The notes below the pieces were generated by a model. It did not search any database, was not told the origin of the DNA, and was given only the letters and a program-made list of their open reading frames with translations. 48,983 nt of DNA from positions 1 to 48,983 of the forward strand of contig NZ_NISJ01000016.1 of the NCBI RefSeq assembly GCF_002205635.1. The letters run 5' to 3'. The DNA is from Sphingopyxis witflariensis (lineage in GTDB: Bacteria; Pseudomonadota; Alphaproteobacteria; Sphingomonadales; Sphingomonadaceae). A program made the position numbers and the translations under genes. Below, piece by piece: positions 1 through 7,497 of the stretch (positions are counted from its first letter, which is position 1; each line of letters opens with the position of its first letter).

Positions 1-14
1 GCGCCGGAGGCCGT

Positions 15-77
15 TCCCTCGCCAGTGTTGCCCTCCGGTTCCGCTTCGCTCCACCTACGGCCAACACTGGCGAGGGA
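15..77. repeat. 16-bp perfect inverted repeat with 31-nt loop
   Basis: Bases 15-30 are the exact reverse complement of 62-77, and the loop is 31-61. It lies just 3' of the leftward head-tail connector gene, which stops at 90. There is no T-tract, so it is not a typical intrinsic terminator. It could be an mRNA-stabilising or processing hairpin, a protein site, or part of the next gene to the left, which is outside the window. Confidence 0.75.
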
Positions 78-89
78 GGCGTCAATGCA

Positions 90-470
90 CTAACAATCCA
101 CCCGGACCACTCGGTGGGGGCCGGTCATCAGGACGATGGCCGCATCAAGCCCGTCAGCGCGCAATTCATAAACGGTGGCAGACAGGGTCTGCTGGACACC
201 GGTCATGTCATCATAGGTGATCGTCGTGACGGAATTGACCGGTGCAAACGGAAGCCGCGCCAAATCGGTAAAACTGTCGCAACGCGCCACCAGCGTCCGC
301 TCTGCGAATGCCGCGCCGCAATAGGCCTCGGCGTGCGCCCGTGCCGAGGCGATGTACAGATCAAGCGCGTCGTCTTCGTCTGTGCCAATGACCCGGCATT
401 GTAATTTGGCATCAGCAAGACTGACCGGCTCGACCGCAGGCGCAACGGGAACCACCGGATACCAGCTCAT
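90..470 (-). CDS. phage head-tail connector protein (gp6-like)
   Basis: A 126-residue protein of the size and style of phage head-tail connectors (HK97 gp6 / phiE125 gp8 type). These form a ring under the portal to which head-closure and tail proteins attach. The N-terminal half is the usual acidic, Ala-rich helical segment (VSLADAKLQCRV, then an acidic DEDDALDLYI stretch). The C-terminal half is beta-rich. Its ATG overlaps the stop of the upstream small gene as ATGA, so the two are translationally coupled. It is last in the visible leftward morphogenesis block. Family assignment is by recognition, supported by position after capsid. Confidence 0.8.
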   Translation of the reverse strand: MSWYPVVPVAPAVEPVSLADAKLQCRVIGTDEDDALDLYIASARAHAEAYCGAAFAERTLVARCDSFTDLARLPFAPVNSVTTITYDDMTGVQQTLSATVYELRADGLDAAIVLMTGPHRVVRVDC

Positions 471-667
471 GGTATCGTCTTCTTCCTGGCACCGGCACGC
501 AGCTCGGGCACCGACTTCACCGCCCGCTCGACCTTGGGCGCGACGTCCGGCACCGCGAACCCGGCAGCGATCAAGCTGCAGGCTTCCTCGTCGCTACATT
601 CATATGCGTCGCCCGCGCTCCATGCGCCGTTTGCGCCGGACAGGCTGGCAGTGAGTTTGACCTTCAT
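467..667 (-). CDS. small phage structural-region protein, 66 aa
   Basis: Between the capsid and connector genes. An upstream in-frame ATG at 685 exists, but AAGGAGC ends 5 nt before the ATG at 667, so 667 is chosen; the protein then starts MKVKLTASLSG. It is short, acidic in the middle (YECSDEEACSLIAAGFA) and basic at the C-terminus. Proteins of this size with an N-terminal MKVKLT beta strand are common beside HK97-type connectors, but I do not recognise a defined function. It overlaps the connector gene by 4 bp (ATGA). Confidence 0.7.
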   Translation of the reverse strand: MKVKLTASLSGANGAWSAGDAYECSDEEACSLIAAGFAVPDVAPKVERAVKSVPELRAGARKKTIP

Positions 668-709
668 CGGATGCTCCTTTTTCAAAAGGGCGCGGACACG
701 CAGCTCCAG

Positions 710-735
710 AAAAGGGCGGAGCCGGAGCCCCGCCC
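710..735 (-). terminator. intrinsic terminator after the capsid gene
   Basis: On the minus strand 735-714 folds into a GC-rich stem (GGGCGG / CCGCCC arms with internal pairing) followed by TTTT at 713-711. It lies just past the capsid stop at 743. It would reduce transcription into the connector genes, fitting the need for much more capsid than connector. Confidence 0.7.
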
Positions 736-742
736 GATCCCG

Positions 743-2002
743 TTACGATGCTTTGGTGATGAGGTGCTTGACCGCAGCGGTGTCGCCCAACTCGCCATCG
801 AAGCGGATCAGGCCTGCGATGCCCATGTCGGGCCAGAAGCGTTCACGAAGCACGCCGATGACCGGCGCGCCGACCTTGCGAACAAAATACTTCGAGAAGT
901 CGCCGAACAGCGCGACCTTAGTCGCCGCCGCCACAGCGGGGATCGAGCCGACTGAGTCGTTGATGTGGTAATTATACCCGAGCAGGGCGCCGGGCGTGCC
1001 CAACTGGACGTTGCCCATCTGCCAGAGATAATTGCCTTCGCCGTCCTTCAGTTTGCGGAGCACTTTCAGGGTGGTGTCGTTGAACATGAAGCCGACCTTG
1101 GGGCCGGTGCGATAGGCGCGATTGACCGAATGGACGAGATCGATCAGTTCGTCGGCCGTGATCGCGGTGGCCGAAGCCGACGTGATCCCGAGCGAAGAGG
1201 CGGTGACGATGCCGTTCGGATCGTCGGTGCCGTCGCCAATGGTCAGTTCCTGATTGGCGATGCGGCCCAGGCGCTCGCCCAGCAACTGGCCCAGCAGCGA
1301 CTCCATGTTGAAGATGCTGTCGGCGTCCAGTTCCCACGACCAGCGGATGAACTCGGTGTCATAGGCATAGGCATCGAGCGACTTCTGCCCGAACACCACG
1401 TCCTTGCCGCCATCGTCGGTGAGCGCGGTGGCCTCGGTGTGCTTCCCTGCCGTCGAGGCCGTGTCATCGACGGTCGGGATTTTGATCGGATTGCCGCTCG
1501 ACGTGACCATTTCGGTGGTGACGCCGGGGTCATACATCGGGCCATAGGCGAGCATCGACTTGATGATCTGGTTCGCCAGTTCGGTCGGGACGGTGAAACC
1601 ACCGGCCGTGGTGGTGCCTGCCGTCTGGGCGCGGAACTCGGCGCGATGCGTGTTCAGCACGGCGCGCTCTTCCTGCGTCAGATCTTCGAGCGGGCCGCAG
1701 ATGGCCTTGGCGAAGGCGGTACGATATTCGACGCCCTCGACCTCATCAACGCCGCGCGCTTCACTGTCCTTGGGGTGCGGGCGCTGCCTGGCGCGCGCTT
1801 CATCGGCGCGGGCCTCGGCGGCTGCGGTGCGCTCTTCGCGGGCGATTTCCACTTCCACCTTGTCGAAGTCGGCCATGATCATGTCGTGGCGCGCCTCCAG
1901 TTCAGCGGTGCGGTTTTCGTCGGTGTTGGCCTTGATCTCGTCGAGGGCTTCGCGGGCCTGGGTAACGAGGCGGCCGCGTTTGTCGTTCAATTCAGTGGTC
2001 AT
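743..2002 (-). CDS. phage major capsid protein, HK97 family
   Basis: A 419-residue HK97-fold major capsid precursor. Residues 1 to about 105 form a charged Ala/Glu/Lys/Arg-rich helical scaffold (delta) domain, expected to be removed by the neighbouring prohead protease. The mature shell domain starts near AGTTTAGGFTVPTEL (about residue 127). Family features follow: a QLLGERLGRIANQELTIGDG spine-helix region, DPNGIVTA, GFMFNDTTLKVLRKLKD and a C-terminal FGDFSKYFVRKVG strand. The start at 2002 has AAGGA 8 nt upstream. A terminator-like hairpin lies between it and the protease gene. Family assignment is secure. Confidence 0.96.
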   Translation of the reverse strand: MTTELNDKRGRLVTQAREALDEIKANTDENRTAELEARHDMIMADFDKVEVEIAREERTAAAEARADEARARQRPHPKDSEARGVDEVEGVEYRTAFAKAICGPLEDLTQEERAVLNTHRAEFRAQTAGTTTAGGFTVPTELANQIIKSMLAYGPMYDPGVTTEMVTSSGNPIKIPTVDDTASTAGKHTEATALTDDGGKDVVFGQKSLDAYAYDTEFIRWSWELDADSIFNMESLLGQLLGERLGRIANQELTIGDGTDDPNGIVTASSLGITSASATAITADELIDLVHSVNRAYRTGPKVGFMFNDTTLKVLRKLKDGEGNYLWQMGNVQLGTPGALLGYNYHINDSVGSIPAVAAATKVALFGDFSKYFVRKVGAPVIGVLRERFWPDMGIAGLIRFDGELGDTAAVKHLITKAS

Positions 2003-2020
2003 GAGAATATTCCTTAAAGC

Positions 2021-2044
2021 AAAAAGGCCGCCAACACGGCGACC
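2021..2044 (-). terminator. terminator-like hairpin immediately upstream of capsid gene
   Basis: On the minus strand 2044-2026 pairs as GGTCGCC / GGCGGCC (one G-U pair) around a 5-nt loop, followed by TTTTT at 2025-2021. That is the shape of an intrinsic terminator, but it ends only about 19 nt before the capsid ATG. It may attenuate, or stabilise a processed capsid mRNA 5' end. Confidence 0.65.
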
Positions 2045-2100
2045 TCGATGCCTTTCCCAAGGGCAGGCGATGGGCTCCGCGTTGACGCGCGGGAATCTCG

Positions 2101-2697
2101 TTAAATCTTGCGGAATCTCTGTTCGGCAGCGGCCTTGCGCTCAGCAATGCGGGCCTCGGCGCGCTTGCGGTTATGGTCCGCGCGGGCTTGTCCGGCCGCC
2201 GTCCGCGCGGATTCAAGCGAGCGGAGCGCAAGGGACGTATCGTCATAGGCGGGGAAGGCGACGGCACTGACCTCGCGCAGATCGACGGCCTGGATAGTGC
2301 GGACCGGGATATCGCCGGTCTCGTCCCATAGCTGGCGGGTGACGATGAACCCGAACGACATGCCCGAGATGTCACCGCGGGCAATCAGCGTGGCAAGGTC
2401 GCGGCCATCCTGGGTGTCGGGCAGATCGATCTCGACCGCGAGGCCTACATCGTCTTCGGCGAGCCGCAACGTGCCCGCCGTGGTACGGCCGATCACGCGC
2501 CCGCTATCATGGTCTATCAGCGCGCGCACGTCACCGGCGATCGTGCCCCGGAAAGCCCCGGGCGCAATGATCTCCCGGAACTGCCCGCCAATGTCGGCGG
2601 CGCTACCGAACACCGCCGCATAGCCGGCGATGGTGGGGCCATCACCGGCCGATCGGACATCAAGGGGACGCACCAGCGCGCGTCGTTCCATCGTCAT
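2101..2697 (-). CDS. HK97 family phage prohead protease
   Basis: A 198-residue serine protease (peptidase family U35/S78) that cleaves the capsid scaffold domain during prohead maturation. The conserved N-terminal pattern is present (IAGYAAVFG, then FREIIAPGAFRGTI). The catalytic His is expected at H63 (IDHDSGRVIGRT) and the nucleophile at S114 (GDISGMSFGF). The C-terminal 35 residues are charged and helical, as usual. The start codon overlaps the portal stop as ATGA, a canonical portal-protease-capsid order. Confidence 0.95.
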   Translation of the reverse strand: MTMERRALVRPLDVRSAGDGPTIAGYAAVFGSAADIGGQFREIIAPGAFRGTIAGDVRALIDHDSGRVIGRTTAGTLRLAEDDVGLAVEIDLPDTQDGRDLATLIARGDISGMSFGFIVTRQLWDETGDIPVRTIQAVDLREVSAVAFPAYDDTSLALRSLESARTAAGQARADHNRKRAEARIAERKAAAEQRFRKI

Positions 2698-3929
2698 ACG
2701 GTATCTCCATTGGGTACGGCAGCGGCGTCGCCGGCGCTGGCCGCATTGCTGCCGAGCGGCACGGTCGCGCCCTGGATGTAGAGCTGGTCCCCTTGCGGGC
2801 GCGGCGGCCGGTTCTCCAGCGCCCGGGCTTCATCGGGGGTAAGGATCGCATTCTGGATTCCCTGGGCGAGCCCGGCCATGCGGGCGGCAAAATCGCCGCG
2901 CATCAGGCCGTCGAGATTATGCTCGACATAGCGTGCACCGCCGCGGGGCCCGAACAGCTTGAGATTGAGCTCCTCCTCGAACGCCTTGGCCCATTGCGCG
3001 ATGAGGTGTTTGACCAGGTGGAGGTCCTGCTGCTCGGTGTTGGAAAATGTGCCATGGGTCAGATCCTGCAGGAATACCGGCGGCAAATTATAGACCCGGG
3101 CAATCTCCTCGACCTGAAAGCGGCGCGCCTCGGTCATCTGCCCCTTGGCGGGATCGAACCCGACCTGTTTGAGCTCGTGGCCGGGCGGCATCGGAAACAC
3201 CGGCTTGCGGCTGGCCTTGGCCGCCTCGATGGCGCGGTGGATATCGCCCATCGCCCGCTTCATTGCGTCCGCGCCCTGTGGCAGCGGACCCGACAGCGCG
3301 AGTGGCGGAACCCCGCCGCCCGCGAAGAAATCCCCGGCATAGTCGCCCATGGCCAGCGCTAGCGCGATCGCCTTGGCGCCGTTGATGATCGGGCTGTAGG
3401 AACCAAGCTGGTCGCGCTTCAAGAGGTACGGAATGTCGATGACGTCGGCGGCCGGATAGGCTGCCGCCTTGCCGGCAACGGCATAGAATTTGCGGCCTTC
3501 GACCCGCTTTACCGTGGTGGCAGCCGGATCCATCGGCCAGATACCGACGATATTGGCGCCGCTGCGCTCGATCCACGACACGCCGCGCCCACCGGTGAAC
3601 ACCTGCTGCCACATATATTTGCGCCAGCCGAAGCTGGTCCATTCCGGATTGGGGGCTTCATTGAGCAGCCGCTGGATGCCACTGCGGATCCGCTCTGCCC
3701 CGTCGCCCTTGGTGCGATAGGCATGGAGCGGCAGGTTCGCCATGCTCGACGACAGGAAGGTGACCGCCGCCGAGACCGCCGGCACGGTGAGCGCGCTATC
3801 GATGGTGACAGCTGGCAGATTGCCCGACTGGACACCGAAGAAGGCGAGGAAGTTTTCGGAACTTACCGGGATGGTCGGGTTCTCGATCGAAGCCCGCGTC
3901 TCGCGCCCGAGCCAGTCACGCCAGCCCAT
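2694..3929 (-). CDS. phage portal protein, HK97 family
   Basis: An about 411-residue portal subunit, which forms the dodecameric DNA channel at one capsid vertex. Recognised by NPEWTSFGWRKYMWQQVFTG, the GDYAGDFFAGGGVP segment, RVYNLPPVFLQDLTHGTFSNTEQQ and the C-terminal LTPDEARALENRPP. The frame stays open upstream, but ATG 3929 is chosen because it overlaps the large-terminase stop (TGATG) and gives the usual MGWRDWLG N-terminus. Confidence 0.95.
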   Translation of the reverse strand: MGWRDWLGRETRASIENPTIPVSSENFLAFFGVQSGNLPAVTIDSALTVPAVSAAVTFLSSSMANLPLHAYRTKGDGAERIRSGIQRLLNEAPNPEWTSFGWRKYMWQQVFTGGRGVSWIERSGANIVGIWPMDPAATTVKRVEGRKFYAVAGKAAAYPAADVIDIPYLLKRDQLGSYSPIINGAKAIALALAMGDYAGDFFAGGGVPPLALSGPLPQGADAMKRAMGDIHRAIEAAKASRKPVFPMPPGHELKQVGFDPAKGQMTEARRFQVEEIARVYNLPPVFLQDLTHGTFSNTEQQDLHLVKHLIAQWAKAFEEELNLKLFGPRGGARYVEHNLDGLMRGDFAARMAGLAQGIQNAILTPDEARALENRPPRPQGDQLYIQGATVPLGSNAASAGDAAAVPNGDTV

Positions 3930-5782
3930 CACGCCACCAACCGGAAATTGGGGTCGTCCCATGGGGAGACGGGAATGGCGGCGACGCTGCCCATGGCCGC
4001 GCCCAGCGCCATGCATAGCGCCACCGCGCAATCGATCTTGTTCACGGCTCTCTCCTTGGCCAGCCAGTGGTTGCCCCAGCGGTCTTCATCGGTGACGGCC
4101 GACATGATGGCCGAGACAAGGACGGGACTGCGTCTGAGGCGCAGGCGCCGCTCGAGCAGCGCTTCCTCGACGAGCCGGACCGAGCCCGGCATCCACAGCC
4201 CCTCGCTCATCCCCTCGGCGGGCTTGCCGCGCCGGGTGCCGCCCTGGGGGTGCTCAACGAAAGGCAGGGCAAGCCCCAGTTCGGCGACTTCTTCCTCGAG
4301 CCTTCTGAACGCATAACGGTCGTAGGCGGCGACGCTGATGGCGAACATCCGGTCATAGTCGGCGAGTGCCTGGGCGACCTGCCGCAGGCTGATATTCTCG
4401 CCTCTGGGTGCATGCAGGAATCCGTCCCGCACCCATGTTGCGTAGGGCGCCTTGTCGCGCAGCTCGCGCGCGGCAAGTGTGTCGCCCGGCGTCCAGGCCT
4501 CCACCCAGCCATCGAACAGCGGTTTGCCGGCGTGCTCGCCAGTCTCCACCACGCCCGTTTGCACGATGGCAGCCAGAGCGGTGATATCCCTGTTCTGCGA
4601 CAGGTCGATCCCCAGCGCCGCACGGGCGCCGGCGTGATCGGAAATCTCGAAGTCCGCGAGCGCGGGCTCCACCGTCGCCCGGGTCATCCAGGCGGTCTCG
4701 GCGTCGGTCCACACGCAGAAGTGGAGCCGCAGAATGCCGTTGAGTTGTCCCGGAATCGCCTTGGCCTGTGCGACCGTCTCGGTGAGATACTCCGCTGTGA
4801 TGGTAACGCCGAGCAGCGGGTTGGCCTTGATCCAGCAGGTGGGATCGGTGAGCGGGTCATCGCCCTCGTCAAGCGCGCAGACGTAGCTGAAGGTCGTATC
4901 GTCGATGACCTCGCCGAGATAGGTGGGATCGGTCACGGCATCGATATTGCCCGCCGCGACCTTGATCGCGTGCTCATGCTCTTCCCACGCTACCGAATTG
5001 CGGTTGGAGCCCGAGTTGGTGATCATGAACAGCAGCGGGTCGCGGCGGAATTTGAAGCCGCGTTCCAGCATCTCGATGATTGAGCGGTCGGGCAGCTCGT
5101 GGATCTCATCGGCCAGCACGAAATAGGGCCGCGGCCCCGAGCCGGTCCTGCCGGTATCGCGCGACACCGGACGGAAGAAAGAGCCCGAGCCGTGGTGCGC
5201 GATGTTGAACTCGCGGCCCGCGCCGCCGGAAAACGCCAGACGCTTGGCAAGGGCAGGGGATTGACGCACCATCTTGACCGCGTCGGCAAACAGGATGCCG
5301 GCCTGTTCGCGTTTCGCCGCTGCGGCATAGATCTGGGCGCCAGCCTCATTGCAGGCAGTCATGCCGTAAAGGCCGATGCCGCCGGCGACCGGGCTTTTGC
5401 CATTGCCCTTGCCCTGTTCGATATAGGCCCGGCGAAAGCGGCGACGTCCGTCCGCACGCTTCCAGCCGAAGACCGAGCCGATGATGAAAGCCTGGCTCGG
5501 TTCGAGCCGGAAGGGTTGACCGTCGAACTGACCTTCGGACAGTTTGAGCACCTCCTCGAAAAAGCCAAAGGCGTGGGCTGCGGCCTCCGGGTCGAAGCGG
5601 ATCCCATCGGTGCGGTTCAGGTCATCGAGATGCCGACGACAGGCGTTGCGGACATGCGGACCGGCGATAAACTCGCCGGCAATGACGGCCCGGGCGTAAT
5701 CGGTGGTGCGATCAGCTGAAGAAGCGGTCGGCGGGATCTTCGCTTTGCGTCGGCGCTTCGGCTGCGATGCGGGTTCTGGCAC
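3929..5782 (-). CDS. phage terminase large subunit
   Basis: A 617-residue packaging motor. The ATPase domain has a Walker A-like QGKGNGKS at residues 123-130 and Walker B FVLADE at 221-226, with ITNSGSN (coupling) around 254-260. The C-terminal nuclease domain begins near GIDLSQNRD (Asp393) and ends with a conserved acidic SAVTDEDRWGN region. The start is a GTG at 5782. It lies inside a 116-bp segment that is a second copy of the 3' end of the small-terminase gene. The ancestral terL start therefore overlapped terS, and the overlap was duplicated when the gene at 5902-6396 was inserted. Confidence 0.95.
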   Translation of the reverse strand: MPEPASQPKRRRKAKIPPTASSADRTTDYARAVIAGEFIAGPHVRNACRRHLDDLNRTDGIRFDPEAAAHAFGFFEEVLKLSEGQFDGQPFRLEPSQAFIIGSVFGWKRADGRRRFRRAYIEQGKGNGKSPVAGGIGLYGMTACNEAGAQIYAAAAKREQAGILFADAVKMVRQSPALAKRLAFSGGAGREFNIAHHGSGSFFRPVSRDTGRTGSGPRPYFVLADEIHELPDRSIIEMLERGFKFRRDPLLFMITNSGSNRNSVAWEEHEHAIKVAAGNIDAVTDPTYLGEVIDDTTFSYVCALDEGDDPLTDPTCWIKANPLLGVTITAEYLTETVAQAKAIPGQLNGILRLHFCVWTDAETAWMTRATVEPALADFEISDHAGARAALGIDLSQNRDITALAAIVQTGVVETGEHAGKPLFDGWVEAWTPGDTLAARELRDKAPYATWVRDGFLHAPRGENISLRQVAQALADYDRMFAISVAAYDRYAFRRLEEEVAELGLALPFVEHPQGGTRRGKPAEGMSEGLWMPGSVRLVEEALLERRLRLRRSPVLVSAIMSAVTDEDRWGNHWLAKERAVNKIDCAVALCMALGAAMGSVAAIPVSPWDDPNFRLVA

Positions 5783-5824
5783 TGGGCGTCATCCCGAATT
5801 CCGCAGCGTACGCATCCTGTCCGC
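5709..5824. repeat. duplicated terS/terL overlap, copy A (terL side)
   Basis: About 90% identical to 6417-6533 in the same orientation. It holds the GTG start of terL (5782) and, in the other frame, a vestigial small-terminase C-terminus that begins AYAAEFGMTPSARTR and ends at a stop at 5712. It forms one border of the inserted gene. Confidence 0.9.
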
Positions 5825-5883
5825 CCAAAATCACAATATTGGGCGATATCCCCGACGTTCCGCTCCACCGATGATTAACAAAT

Positions 5884-5899
5884 CGCCGATATATCGGCG
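5884..5899. promoter_or_regulatory. perfect 16-bp palindrome upstream of the inserted gene
   Basis: CGCCGATATATCGGCG is a perfect 16-bp palindrome ending 2 nt before the ATG at 5902, over the place a ribosome binding site would occupy. It could be an operator for a dimeric repressor or a hairpin limiting translation. No strong Shine-Dalgarno is visible. A weaker inverted repeat (GCCCAA / TTGGGC) lies about 50 bp further upstream. Confidence 0.55.
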
Positions 5900-5901
5900 G
5901 C

Positions 5902-6396
5902 ATGAACGACATGCCCCGAGACTTACTGCCGCCTGAGCCGGCCAGCCGCGAGAAGGCGCTTCAGTCCGCGCATATCTTCCGAAGCAAATTGATCGAACGT
6001 TGCGCACAGGTCGAACGATGGATTGCCCAGATGATGGCCAGCATTACACCTGCGACATCCGGGAAAAGTCGTCCGGCGCTCGTCCTGCTTGGAAACAGGT
6101 TAGATGAAATCCGTGACTTGGCGCGCAAGAGCCCCGAACGATTCAAAAACCCTGGACGGATCATCGAAAAGATGGACCAGTTCCAGCCCTACGCGGAACT
6201 CCGCAGTGAACTTGCCCATGCGATGACTGATGCGCTCGTTTTGGAGGACGGAACAGTCCAGATCCAGTTTGATAATGCAGGTCTCGTACATCCCCTGATC
6301 GAACGACGGATTATATTGGGCGAAGAAAAAATGCGGGAAATCGCAAACGACTTGGCAAATCTGGTCAACCAGATCAGGCAGCTTGAACTGAAATAA
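5902..6396 (+). CDS. inserted phage cargo gene (moron); HEPN-like R-x4-H protein
   Basis: A 164-residue, mostly helical cytoplasmic protein with no signal or membrane segment. Residues 101-106 read RSELAH, flanked by helix and followed by a short beta-hairpin (VLEDGTVQIQFDN). This matches the R-x4-6-H signature and its usual setting in HEPN-domain ribonucleases and toxins; the family assignment is inference from this motif. It is read opposite to the terminase genes around it and sits exactly between two copies of the terS/terL overlap, the mark of a phage moron. Such genes often act in the lysogen, for example in superinfection exclusion or abortive infection. ATG 5911 is an alternative start. 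Confidence 0.8.
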   Translation: MNDMPRDLLPPEPASREKALQSAHIFRSKLIERCAQVERWIAQMMASITPATSGKSRPALVLLGNRLDEIRDLARKSPERFKNPGRIIEKMDQFQPYAELRSELAHAMTDALVLEDGTVQIQFDNAGLVHPLIERRIILGEEKMREIANDLANLVNQIRQLELK

Positions 6397-6416
6397 TCAC
6401 CGTTTGATCCACCCGC

Positions 6417-6533
6417 CGATCAGCCGAAGAAGCGCTCGGCGGGATCCTCGCTTTCCGCCGGCGCTTCGGCTGCAATCCTGGTTCTGGCACTGGGCGTCAT
6501 CCCGAATTCTGCGGCGTAACGCATCATGTCCGC
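6417..6533. repeat. duplicated terS/terL overlap, copy B (terS side)
   Basis: The partner of 5709-5824, differing by about a dozen substitutions and one 1-bp indel. It encodes the genuine C-terminus of the small terminase (stop at 6420). In the overlapping frame it holds a vestigial terL start (GTG at 6490) with about 25 terL-like codons (starting MPEPGLQPKRRRKARIPP) before similarity ends. Confidence 0.9.
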
Positions 6534-6902
6534 GGCGGCCTTGTTGGCAGTTCCGACGAGCGGGTTCTGGATGGCGTTGCCGTTGGTGGTTTTGATCATC
6601 AGGCCGCCGGTGAGCTGGTCCTTCTCGGCCATTTTGGCGATGGCACGTTCTGCCTGGACCCAGCGGCCGTAAGCCTGGGCGTAGGCAGCAAGGGCGGCGC
6701 GATCGACCTCAGACAGGAGCCCGATACGGTGTAGCCAATGGGCGACCCGGTTCCATTCTTCGAGCGCATCGGCGGTGAGATGCGGCGGCGGCGTCGGCAA
6801 TGCTGTGACGGTGCGGGGTTCCTTGGCGTTAAGCGGCCGCTTGCCGCGGTTGCCCTCGATCAGCTTCAGCTGGGTCGGTTTGGGTTTGGTGCCGGGTTTC
6901 AC
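6420..6902 (-). CDS. phage terminase small subunit, P27 family
   Basis: A 160-residue DNA-recognition subunit of the packaging enzyme. The P27-family N-terminus is clear (GTKPKPTQLKLIEGNRGKRP), followed by helices EEWNRVAHWLHRIGLLSEVD and AYAQAYGRWVQAE, and a C-terminal AEFGMTPSARTRI segment. Length is normal. The last 117 bp also exist as a diverged copy at 5709-5824, next to terL. It is normally adjacent to or overlapping terL; here the genes are about 640 bp apart because of the inserted + strand gene. Confidence 0.93.
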   Translation of the reverse strand: MKPGTKPKPTQLKLIEGNRGKRPLNAKEPRTVTALPTPPPHLTADALEEWNRVAHWLHRIGLLSEVDRAALAAYAQAYGRWVQAERAIAKMAEKDQLTGGLMIKTTNGNAIQNPLVGTANKAAADMMRYAAEFGMTPSARTRIAAEAPAESEDPAERFFG

Positions 6903-6962
6903 TGGGACGGTCCTTCAACTATGCGTCGTGACCAGCCTGCTCCCACCACCAACACCAAGGTC

Positions 6963-7400
6963 ATGACGATTTTCAATTTTCTGCTGTTTGCCGTTGCGGC
7001 CGTCGCGCCCTCTGGGGAAACCTTCACCTGCACGCCGACCCGGGTGTGGGACGGCGACGGGCCGATCTGGTGCGCCGAAGGCCCGCGCATCCGCCTGTCC
7101 GGCATCGCAGCGCGCGAGGCAGACGGCAGCTGCCGGCCCGGTCAACCGTGCCCCGACGCATCGGCTGAGCAGGCGCGCGATGCGCTGGTAGGCCTGATCG
7201 GCCGCCCGACCGGCGCGTCCCGGGAGGGACATATACTGGTGACCGGTCCGGCACTGCGGTGCCGCTCCGTAGGTGGCGCTGGTGGTTCGCGGACTGCGGC
7301 CTGGTGCGTATCCCCGAAATCCGGCGACCTGTCCTGCGCAATGGTCAGGGGTGGCTGGGCGCTGCGATGGGATCGGTACTGGCGGAATCATCGATGCTAA
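6963..7400 (+). CDS. secreted thermonuclease-like (SNase family) protein
   Basis: A 145-residue protein with a hydrophobic N-terminus (MTIFNFLLFAVAAVA) that looks like a signal peptide, so probably periplasmic or secreted. The body resembles staphylococcal-type nuclease: CTPTRVWDGDG at the first calcium-binding strand, RIRLSGIAARE carrying the expected catalytic Arg and Glu, and a later GPALRCRSVG segment near the second catalytic Arg. Cys residues suggest disulfides. It is transcribed against the terminase genes and begins just upstream of terS. ATG 6921 is an alternative start with an Arg-containing N-terminus; neither has a strong ribosome binding site. Confidence 0.7.
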   Translation: MTIFNFLLFAVAAVAPSGETFTCTPTRVWDGDGPIWCAEGPRIRLSGIAAREADGSCRPGQPCPDASAEQARDALVGLIGRPTGASREGHILVTGPALRCRSVGGAGGSRTAAWCVSPKSGDLSCAMVRGGWALRWDRYWRNHRC

Positions 7401-7497
7401 CGATAACGCCGATTGCATTAAAGTTCGTCTGGTACCTTCGAGGGTAGCGGCCTGGCCGGTGAAGCCCTGCTAATGTCAGTTCTCACCCAGCAGCGAA

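Noticed and set aside
965..2017. 350-codon plus-strand frame
   Set aside because: Complement of the major capsid gene.
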